The notes under the pieces: model-generated
Seen by the model: the letters and a program-made list of their open reading frames with translations, nothing else
What the model was told of the DNA's origin: nothing
The model's database searches: none
Translations under genes and position numbers: made by a program
In this document: one piece after another, positions 55,860 through 64,000 of the stretch
Position numbering within the stretch: position 1 is the stretch's first letter
How the letters are laid out: each line of letters begins with the position of its first letter
Assembly (NCBI GenBank): GCA_031216915.1
Contig: CM062289.1
Coordinates: forward strand, 62,565,741-62,629,740
DNA: 64,000 nucleotides
Source: Pictodentalium vernedei
Taxonomy: Eukaryota > Mollusca > Scaphopoda > Dentaliida > Dentaliidae
Direction of reading: 5' to 3'

Positions 55860-57410
55860 TTCTTGTTCGAAGACTTATGGAGATGTCTTTCAAAAGTGTG
55901 CCTCTGTCGTCATAGTTAATGAAGAGTTAGCGGCAATAAGTGCTCATGGAATATGTCTATCGCTTACGGAGTGACATTCGCTAGCTCACCCGGTGTAGCG
56001 TACATTCATCGAATGGTTCGGCTGCCGGGTTCGTCCGTTGCGGTCTAGGAAGGAGATTTGGGTGATGCGAGCTCTTTAATTACTTTAGTACTCACCCAGT
56101 GACGGCAGATTGAGGACAGATCGGAGGAAGCCAACAACATAGGGGACCGCATGTTGTGGTTCAGATATTTTACATTCGGAGCATATGTCCGTTGCTCGGG
56201 ACGCTCCGTTATATTGACAGTCCGAGAGACTGTCTTTAATGCTTCCTCATCCTCACAGCAGGGCACACGACCGCACATTGGCTACGTGACCTCGAGTATC
56301 CGATCAGTTTCGGCATTCAGTGATTCCACAGCGAATAGGTCGCGCCATCCGGTAGCCAAGGGACACGAGGCCTATACACTCCGTTCGCTCGCATATTGGA
56401 AGTATGCACGGGGTAACGATCTCGGAGCTTCCTGCGGCAATGCATCGTAAGACCGCTGCTCCTCAGGCCTCAGTGACGGACGTGCTATCCGAGTTAGCAC
56501 AGTTGTTTCGCAGCATCCCAGCAATTGACGGTTTCTCGGTCGAATCAGGAATTATCCGACGGCGCTGGGTCGGTGCGGTCCGCGGTTGCATCAAGCTACG
56601 GACGACCGAACGCTTTATAGGGTCCGACAGGATGGCGAAAGGGATTCGAAAGATTTCGAGTTTTCCCTTTAGTAGTATCGGAAGATGCCTTTCATATCTT
56701 CTGGCATTTCTTCCAGTGATTATTTTTCGGACTTCATTGCTGCGATCTTGGATAAGAGACTTATAGCGTCATTGGACTCGGATTTTTCGATCGGTACAGG
56801 GACTTTGTCCCTGACTTACCGACGCAGTCCAATATTGTCATTACAACATGTGTTTTATTTTTCGACGCTATATATTTATATATATATACAAGCCTGCTAC
56901 TAAGCATGATAGTTTAGTTTCTTGTCCGCGTGGCTCATTTCTGCCATTTTATCTTTTTTACATATAGTTTATTTTGGCAGAGCAGGGCATACCGAGAGTT
57001 CATATGCGTCTAGACGGTGTGATTAAAGACTGCATATATTCTTTTTCGCCGTTTATGTCTTTTCCAATTTCAATGTTGGGAACGACATTATGTATAGTAG
57101 ACTTAACTTAGACGCTTTATTATACGTAATTCGCCTTACTGGGGTGTTATCATTACGTCTTCAAGAAAAGATTTACGGGATATTATTCTCAATGTATTTT
57201 CTTTTGAGGGCAGTAGTTTGTTCACGTATAACTCCGCCCTTCAGTGGCTGATTGGAGTTGGTTAGACGTGATGCAGCCCTAGCTACATCCACGCGTGGAT
57301 AGTAGGTTAAGAACTCTCTCAGAGTCGCTTCGTTCTCGGAGGAGCTTCTCTTCGACGGCAACTTTCCGGCAATCCATGAATTGCTTGATTTATACATTCT
57401 CTTGTCTATC
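55860..57410 (+). pseudogene. Gag remnant, unit 2 (copy E)
   Basis: Near-identical to 17830-19375. Ends at the RT-deletion junction. Confidence 0.7.
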
Positions 57411-57414
57411 TAGT

Positions 57415-58365
57415 GTTACAAGAGATTCAGACTGGGGCAAACATTCGGTGGTTGACTCAGAGAGTGCCGCCGCAGTTGCCGGACCCGAGTGTGGCTGTTA
57501 TGACGGTTGCCAGTCAAACAGATTGGGATATATACTGATCCCTACGGATTCGAAGTGCCAGGGTCTTTGGGTTCCGCAGTCTTTTAGCTATCAGTTTAAC
57601 TTCCGCGGAATAATGTTTTTTAGGCTTGCTTTATGTCATTGCATGAACATTATTCAGAAACGCATGCCCAAATTCCTGTCCTTTAATTCGACAGTAGTGG
57701 CGTATCTCCGGAACCAGGGAGGCACTCTTTCGTTTTCCGTTATTCAATTTAATGGAAAGAATCCGTCTGTTGGTTATAGTACACCAAGTTCAGTTTTGGT
57801 CCGTCATATTCTGGGTCGTCTGATTGTTTTATCGCACTCCCGTTCTCTTACGGGTCGCTTGTTGCTGTCAGAATGGACTCTCAACAAACAAGTATTCAAT
57901 CAGATTTGCTATCTATGGGAGCGCCCAATGATGTTTTATTTATGACACAGCTTGCTAATCAATTGCAGACGTATGTGTTGGCTTGTCCAGATCTCTGAGC
58001 TAATACTGTTAACGCTCTATTGATCTATAGGACGGAATGATAGGATACGCGTATCCTCCGGCGCTGTTGTTTTAGCAGGTATTGCTAAGATAAACAACCA
58101 CAATACATTTCTGTTGATAGCATCTCTATCTTCACAGAGATCATGAGTAATTTACTCTCTTGTCTACTGTGGATCTTAACGTGAAATCTTCCTCTATGTG
58201 AGGATCTTTTTTCACTGGGTAAATCGTGTCTTCTTTATCACAACCAGCAAGGTCGCAACCTTCCTGTATTCCGTTGTGTGGTCCGTATTGCATTGTAAGC
58301 ACTGTACTGGACGAGCTTTGGACGCGATTTCTTACTATAGGAGATCCTCTTCTTCGCTATTCTAT
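57415..58365 (+). pseudogene. RNase H and post-RNase H remnant (copy E)
   Basis: Equivalent of 19384-20320. An ORF from 57295 to 57945 spans the deletion junction but switches out of the RNase H frame, so it is not a functional enzyme. Confidence 0.73.
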
Positions 58366-59281
58366 GCGACTAAAGTGGAGGCTCTTCCGTCGTGGTGTAG
58401 GGATCATTATGTTCATATGGTTGATCCCTCCATACTACTCATTGCTATTTTTTAGTATACTTGTTTCACAAGATCTACTGCAGCCTGTTGTTATTTAGGT
58501 TATAGGTTTATGTTACCTCATACCTATGCACTCTACGACAGTTTACAATTGAGTCTTTTGTCTCTTTATCTAAGTCAGTTAGTAACTTTTTGATAAATAG
58601 ACTTAGAATCTTTAGATTAAATTCCTATACGGATTTTAACTTCAGGTTCTTATTTAGCTAAGTAATCATTTGAGCCTCTGGAAACAGTAGTTTTCAAATT
58701 CTGACCTTTTAGACAGTAATTCTGTTGGTTTCTCTTTTACTGTAGAGTCAGTGAGTTTCATGCACTATCGATGGATGATTTTCACTTTCATAGTTTCGGA
58801 ATCAATACTTCCGTTACTATTTAGGTTGGATTGTTGCATAAGAGTTAGGCTCCTATTATCTGGAACCTATTATTTTAAGGTCCTTCCGTCTTCGTATGGG
58901 CATAGGCCTTTACTCTTTCCGGGTACAGTTTATGTATTTATAAACAGATTTCTGTTTATTACAAGGGCGTAAGCTTCTTCTGTCTTGATGTCTAGTAGAA
59001 GGACATTACGCTCCATTTTATTGTTAATGGATTCTATTAACTAGCGTACTGCTTATGGTATATCATTGGCTTAGCAGTTGTGCTTAAGATTTCGGCTCAT
59101 GAAGTAAGAGTTCTTCTACTTCTTGGGCTTACATTAATAGTGTTGCTATTATAGATTTTTGAAGGCTGCTCATTGCGCTCAGCCATCCATTCATGAATTT
59201 TATCTCAGAAATATCGAGTCCATTTCTGGAGGCCTCTATTGTTAGGTCTATTATCTACTGCTCAGAATGTCATTCACTTAA
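58366..59281 (+). pseudogene. Tyrosine recombinase remnant (copy E)
   Basis: Equivalent of 20321-21244; broken in all frames. Some indels differ from copy C (for example an A restored in 'gaagtaagag'). Confidence 0.75.
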
Positions 59282-59358
59282 CAGTTGCTACTATAGCTAG
59301 GTAGGCTGTCTGTTTCGGCAGTGTCTCCGTTCGGCTGCCCTCTTCGCTCTGGGCTATT

Positions 59359-59408
59359 TGACCCAGGGCAAGAAAAAGGGGGGGGGGGGAGGGTGTTCCC
59401 TTGGGTCA
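59359..59408 (+). promoter_or_regulatory. Poly-G-loop hairpin (copy E)
   Basis: TGACCCAGGG, a 12-base G run (59378-59389), then CCCTTGGGTCA. Confidence 0.5.
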
Positions 59409-59866
59409 CCTGTTTTTACTATGAAAACAAGGGGATACCTCCTCCGGAGTTAGTAATTCTGAGCTGTTATTGGGATGGTTGTTTAGTGAGAAGTTTAAGT
59501 TTATAAAATTCATTCAAGTCTTAGTTTTTAAAGTATAGCTTTTGAATATTGCATATGTCAACGGACATGATTATGCAATTCTCACACACTTTTAGGAGTA
59601 TAAGAGTCTCTATTCTCTAGACTTACTTTATTATTGGCTTACTTTAAAAATTATTAGTATAAGGATTATTGGATATTAATAGAGTACATGGATGTATGAA
59701 GCTCAATTTTTGGAAGGTGTTGTATCTTTCTAATTTATCATAAATAAGAAAGATACATGTAAGACCTATTACTTCTTTTCCCTACAGGGGATGACTCTAT
59801 TTTATTTTATTGAGCGTATTCCATTTTGCTGTATGTCCTTGGCCCTCCAGCCTTTTTACTATTCAG

Positions 59867-59952
59867 CTATGTCTGGGTCATTGGTACAGTATAAAAATGT
59901 TAAAAAATTTATAGTAATTTATATATTTTTTATACTTACCAATGACCCAGAC
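59867..59952 (+). repeat. ICR of copy E
   Basis: 86 bp, complement of the joined termini of this copy. Confidence 0.88.
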
Positions 59953-60026
59953 GGGGATGGCCCTCCCAGGAGTTGGGAACTCTTGCCTCCCCGCTGAGTA
60001 CATAGCGCTTACCAGGCACTGGTTAT

Positions 60027-60216
60027 TAGAATGATAAATGGCGCCAATTTCGGAACGTCCTTGACACTGCGCATGCGCAGTAGGGGCGAAGTGTGGAGGG
60101 CCTCTCAGGACATGTTTTCTTTAGTTTTAGATGCAAATTTTGGGGATTGGGGGGCAAAATTTGTGTTTGGCCCTATATTTTAAGAGTTAGCACCAGCTAT
60201 GTCTGGGTCATTGGTA
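60027..60216. repeat. Right ITR of copy E (190 bp)
   Basis: Pairs with 53266-53455. Confidence 0.9.
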
Positions 60217-60254
60217 AGTATAAAAAATATATAAATTACTATAAATTTTTTAAC

Positions 60255-60518
60255 TTTGTATTCGAATAAGTATCATTAGTTCTTCTAATTTGAATATTTG
60301 AATATTCGTTTCAGCACTAAATGTGACACAGTTATATGGTAATCACATTGACTTTGCATTGCTTGTGTGGTAGTTGAACTGTTACTATGATGATTGGATG
60401 ATGTATTTGATGTGATGAGAAATAAATCTATTATTTGTTTGTGTCTATCTTTTTATCTGTTGATATATAATTCATGACGGATGGAATTTATCTTCCTCAA
60501 ATCAATCTGGGAATCATA
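60255..60518. other. Unassigned AT-rich sequence
   Basis: Nothing recognised apart from 'gtattcgaataag' at the junction and 'gaatatttgaatattcg' shortly after. Confidence 0.4.
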
Positions 60519-60775
60519 CAGTATGTAGAGAGTGGATTGCAACTAAATCACCCACAGAGTGGAGATATCACCCAAGCTATAACTTTCAAATTTTGTACAT
60601 ATCGACAAAAAACACAAGCAATGTTTCAGCCAACGGACCTCCGGGTTTAACCCAGAAGTCCATTGGCTGAAACTTTGCTTGTGCTGGTTATGCTTTGGAA
60701 CCAATTTGCAATTATTGCTTGCATGGAATGTCCACTCTGTGGGTGATTTAGTGATAATACACTCTCCACGTACTG
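60519..60775. repeat. 257-bp inverted repeat with nested inner hairpin
   Basis: Outer arms include CTAAATCACCCACAGAGTGGA and its complement. Inner arms CACAAGCAATGTTTCAGCCAA / complement surround 'cggacctccgggtttaacccagaag'. Probably a MITE; target duplication not clear. Confidence 0.7.
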
Positions 60776-60867
60776 TAGGTATAGGTCTGAAAATATATTT
60801 TCCATCTCTGCTCAACTCTACCTAATACACACTATATATCTAAAAAAAAAATATTTTAAATATTTTT

Positions 60868-61070
60868 AGTCGAGTTGTGACGAACTCAAACTCGACTTAT
60901 AGTTTGGTGAATGGCGGGCGGGCGTCCGGACGGGCGAACATAGTAAATCGCAACAGTACGTCAAATGTAAAGGTCACAGACCCAGCACACACTCAATAAT
61001 TCATTTGCAGACAATAACTTCATAATGATCAAACCCACCTTTTCTGTTGTCACAACTCGACATTGGATCG
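60868..61070 (+). repeat. Possible short HINE-like element (TCGAGTTGTGAC ends)
   Basis: TAGTCGAGTTGTGACGAACTC hairpin start, then GGCGGGCGGGCGTCCGGACGGGCG, and near the end GTCACAACTCGA, complement of the start. It follows the plan of the other HINE-like repeats but lacks tandem units. Confidence 0.4.
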
Positions 61071-61281
61071 GTGATCCTGAGTGGCATTTTTTCAAATGTT
61101 TCAAACAACTTCAAAAACCATATGTTGCCCCTCCTCATTACAACAAGATCAATGAGCTTGTTCCAATCAAGGGTCACATGATATGGTTTAGTTGAAATTT
61201 TTTTTAAAATAATTGTTTTGTAACGCCTCATTTTGTAAATTATGTGGGCAGACATAGCTGATTCGTTAGATTAAAGATTAA

Positions 61282-61499
61282 CCCTTTACCCAACGAATCG
61301 CGTAATATACAAATTCAGCAGTTGAAAAAATATTATTTTTCAAAAAATTTCAACAAAACCATATCATGTGACCCCTCGTTGGAACAAACTCGTTGCAACG
61401 AGGGGTCGCATGATATGGTTTTGTTGGAATTTTTTGAAAAATTTAAAAAAATGGTATTTAAAATAATAAGTTTTGATATCGTCTCTGTTGGTCAAAGGG
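61282..61499. mobile_element. piggyBac-like MITE with TTAA duplication
   Basis: TTAA at 61278-61281 and 61500-61503; ends CCCTTTACCCAACG and GTTGGTCAAAGGG. Central palindrome around 61350-61440 (CATATCATGTGACCCCTCGTTGG arms). CCCT/TTAA ends fit piggyBac. Confidence 0.8.
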
Positions 61500-61579
61500 T
61501 TAAAGAATCCACCATCCACATACCCATCAAAAATGTCAATAGAAACTGGTTTTGGCAACCAATGCAGATAAGGCATAAC

Positions 61580-62330
61580 CAGGGACGTGGCCAGAGGTTT
61601 CAGATTGTGGTGTGTAGGGGAGTGAATTTTGAACTAGGAGGAGAGACCAGGAAGGGGTTTCCCCCTCCCGGTCCTTCCCCTAGTTGCAATTTCACTACTG
61701 AGAAAAAATTTGAAAATGAAGCCATGAAAGGGGGCCTAAAATTGATTCTAGTAACTGAAATGCCAACACATTTATGACAGAATTATCAGGTTATTATTAT
61801 TTAGTATTATTCTGGGAATTGAATATGTGCTAAACAAATGCTCAAGCTGAGAACTTTGAACAATTCACACTGTCCTAACATTAAATCAGATCTTATGCAG
61901 GAATGATCAGTTTCCAATGTTTCATCATTTTGTAACTGTGAATGATAGAATTAACTCATGATAATGATTTTTTTCATGATGCGATTTCCTTGAAGTACAT
62001 TTCGAGGATTTTTTTTTATTATGATAAGTAATTGTACTATAGAAATCTCATACCGATTGACATCATGCATACTTGCGAAGCTCGATATTGCGTACACGGT
62101 GGTTGTAAATAGTAACAGTTGGAATTTTTGCCAATTTGAAACCGAATTGGAATTTTGGGAAGTGAAGGAGAAACCACCAAAGAAGCTCTAAAATCTAGAT
62201 AGATGGAATTTCCAACTACTCATGACTTGTCCTCCAAATTTCCAACTATAGTAAATTTTGGCCAGGATTGGGGGGGGGGGGTGACACACACCCTTACACC
62301 CCCCCCCCCTCCCTTGTTGCCATGTCCCTG
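61580..62330. mobile_element. hAT-like non-autonomous element
   Basis: CAGGGACGTGGC at the start and GCCATGTCCCTG at the end (one mismatch). Flanked by GGCATAAC (61572-61579) and GTCATAAC (62331-62338), an 8-bp duplication with one difference. Contains a poly-G/poly-C low-complexity tract (62270-62312). No transposase. Confidence 0.75.
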
Positions 62331-62529
62331 GTCATAACCACAGAAACAAAAATGTAATCAATTATTCAAAGCTATTGTGTCACTAAATAAAGTAGTTTCT
62401 TCCTGAGTATTCTGGGCTATTTCAGAATAACACAAGGTTTTATCTCCATGAGCTCTGTCCATTGGTTTTTGCATACATCCATGATGTGATAAGATTTTAG
62501 TTGGTTTTCATGTACTGATTTATAGTTAC
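62331..62529. other. Unassigned sequence
   Basis: Nothing recognised. Confidence 0.4.
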
Positions 62530-63021
62530 CAGGGCATTTAATTAGGAAGATTTGCCTCGGCAAAAAAGTTGCCTAGGAAAATGGTGTTTCCTCAGCAAAA
62601 AAACAATTTTGAATAAAGTAAATTATGGTTTATATATTAGTTCCAGAAACATTAAATCAACAAAAATGGGTTTGATGGGCTTTTGTTTTTTACTCACCAC
62701 AATAGCCTGTCAACTGAACAGATCATGACATCTTTGGCTTTTCAGTACGTTCAGTGGATTTACATCAAATCTCAACGACACTGTGAATTATGTTTAGAAT
62801 ACACATTGATATTTCAACATCAAAATTGACCTCAAAACCAATTATTAATATAAAGATAATCTATCAAGTTTGGTGTTCCCTACAGGGAAACATTTGAACA
62901 TGTGCTTAAAAATCGCAACATTCATGAAAATGCCTCAGCAAATTTATTACCTAGGAAAGTGGATTTTAGGTCGGCAGATACCTCAGCAATACGTATTACC
63001 TAGGGTTAATTAAATGCCCTG
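62530..63021. mobile_element. MITE with CAGGGCATTTAATTA ends
   Basis: Starts CAGGGCATTTAATTAGG and ends TTAATTAAATGCCCTG. Subterminal 'gttgcctaggaaa' and 'ttacctaggaaa' repeats. Flanks GTTAC and GCTAC may be a decayed 5-bp duplication. No ORF. Superfamily uncertain. Confidence 0.6.
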
Positions 63022-63415
63022 GCTACAATGTTTTGGACAAGCTCAACCAACATTATTCGATTATAATTAATGGAGTTATTCTCCTTTGTTGAATTTTTTC
63101 CAAAATTTCCATCGACTTCATATTTGACAAACAAAATTTCACAGGCAACATTAACATTGTCTTGGACATGTTTGAAAACCACAGTAATGACTAAAAAATG
63201 GTCCTAATTATTAAATCTTATACGCCTTCAGGACAGGCGCCCTTAACATGCCATCATGAGTAGGGCCTGCTGATGATAAATCAAACCAGTGGTTGTAGTC
63301 AAGTCTTTGCTGCCTTAACAGGAGAAACTGTCAATGTTATGCCACTGGATGTGCACAGGCTGTGGTGAGGTGTGAATAATGGACAATTATCCAGGCCCTT
63401 AAGGGTTAATCTGTC
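63022..63415. other. Unassigned sequence
   Basis: Nothing recognised. Confidence 0.4.
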
Positions 63416-63419
63416 TTAA

Positions 63420-63651
63420 CCCTTTACCTAACGAATCGCCTGCATCCGCCTGAGTAATATGCAAATTCAGCAGCTAAAAAAATATTATTTTTAAAAAATT
63501 TTCAACAAAACCGTATCATGTGACCCCTCTTTGGAACGAGCTCATTCCAAAGAGGGGGCACATGATATGGTTTTGTTGAAATGTTTTGAAAAAATTTAAA
63601 AAGTGATATTTAAAATAATAAATTTTGAAAACGTCTGTGTTAGGTAAAGGG
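63420..63651. mobile_element. piggyBac-like MITE, second copy
   Basis: TTAA at 63416-63419 and 63652-63655; ends CCCTTTACCTAACG and GTTAGGTAAAGGG. Central palindrome CTTTGGAACGAGCTCATTCCAAAG (63529-63552). Confidence 0.82.
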
Positions 63652-63915
63652 TTAAATGAATTTAGTGAAAATTTCATTGTTAGATATCAAGCTTTGTATA
63701 AATATTGTTTATATATTTTGATGCTTCCTTTGGAACGAGCTCATTCCAAAGAGGGGGCACATGATATGGTTTTGTTGAAATGTTTTGAAAAAATTTAAAA
63801 AATGTTTGAAATAATAAATTTTGAAAACGTCTGTGTTAGGTAAAGGGTTAAATGAATTTAGTGAAAATTTCATTCTTAAATATCAAGCTTTGTATAAATA
63901 TTGTTTAAATATTTT
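63529..63915. repeat. ~199-bp direct duplication of the MITE's right half plus flank
   Basis: 63529-63727 and 63728-63915 repeat 'ctttggaacgagctcattcc' through 'ttaaatgaatttagtg' and 'tatcaagctttgtataaatattg'. The second copy has a short internal deletion. Confidence 0.85.
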
Positions 63916-64000
63916 GATACTTCTGGAAAATGGGGGAGTTATTGCCCTTTGTTGGTTTCATTTTTCTTGAATTTTTATACGCCCGTTTTGAAAAAACGGG

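Larger units (their letters stand above)
53254..60254 (+). mobile_element. Non-autonomous DIRS copy E
   Basis: 7001 bp, near-identical to copy C in the parts compared by eye, but at a different site. Same RT deletion, gag duplication and internal gag duplication. ITRs match one another by eye and carry E-specific variants. Confidence 0.9.

Noticed and set aside
57295..57945. 216-codon ORF in copy E as a new fused protein
   Set aside because: It results from frame drift across the RT-deletion junction. Copies C and D break the same frame at other places.
15223..60254. Copies C and E as one segmental duplication
   Set aside because: Similarity stops exactly at the element termini and the flanks differ, so independent insertions fit better.
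61322..61777. 151-codon ORF
   Set aside because: It crosses the ends of a piggyBac-like MITE and a hAT-like element and shows no domain.

Overview
This 64-kb window is eukaryotic, AT-rich and almost entirely built from transposable elements nested in one another. I see no bacterial gene organisation, no tRNA or rRNA and no convincing multi-exon host gene. The mix of families (DIRS-type tyrosine-recombinase retrotransposons, Helentron/HINE-like repeats with arrays of CCGTCCGTC-like motifs, Jockey/L2-like LINE relics, hAT, Harbinger, pogo and TTAA-target MITEs) fits a marine invertebrate. A mollusc or another lophotrochozoan is my best guess, but this is inference only.

The dominant theme is one DIRS family, present as five copies all on the + strand: A (before 1 to 4319), B (5148-15222), C (15223-22218), D (36534-43452) and E (53254-60254). 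Each complete copy has ~190-bp inverted terminal repeats (ITRs). Each also has an 86-bp internal complementary region (ICR) that is the complement of the right and left ends joined together, the diagnostic DIRS architecture. Copy A is the best preserved: the tail of Gag, a reverse transcriptase/RNase H ORF broken by one TGA, and an intact overlapping tyrosine-recombinase (YR) ORF. Copy B is an older autonomous-type copy carrying frameshifts, a HINE-like insertion, a TTAA MITE and a 5'-truncated LINE. C, D and E are a non-autonomous lineage. They share a ~1.3-kb deletion that removes the RT catalytic core, a duplicated gag segment, and frame-ruined Gag, RNase H and YR remnants. Their ITRs, ICR and several RNA/DNA hairpins are nevertheless well preserved.

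Between the DIRS copies: 4320-5147 holds a LINE scrap and a dispersed repeat. 22219-25700 is an imperfect palindromic repeat split by a 3.2-kb hAT-type element (8-bp target duplication), itself split by a HINE-like repeat. 25720-30420 is a LINE relic followed by HINE-like repeats, one inserted precisely in another. 30420-36533 is a mosaic of palindromes, a pogo-like MITE, a 45-bp minisatellite and TTAA MITEs. 43453-53253 has more MITEs, a second HINE-like array, duplicated ~0.5-kb repeats and a Harbinger-type element with a transposase fragment. 60255-64000 has hAT-like and piggyBac-like MITEs.

The most interesting system is the RT-less, gag-duplicated DIRS lineage. C and E are nearly identical at different genomic sites although their genes are dead, which implies mobilisation in trans by relatives such as copy A. 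The sequences conserved despite coding decay (ITR, ICR, a structured Gag-start region, a poly-G-loop hairpin and a second 3' hairpin) are candidate cis-acting signals.
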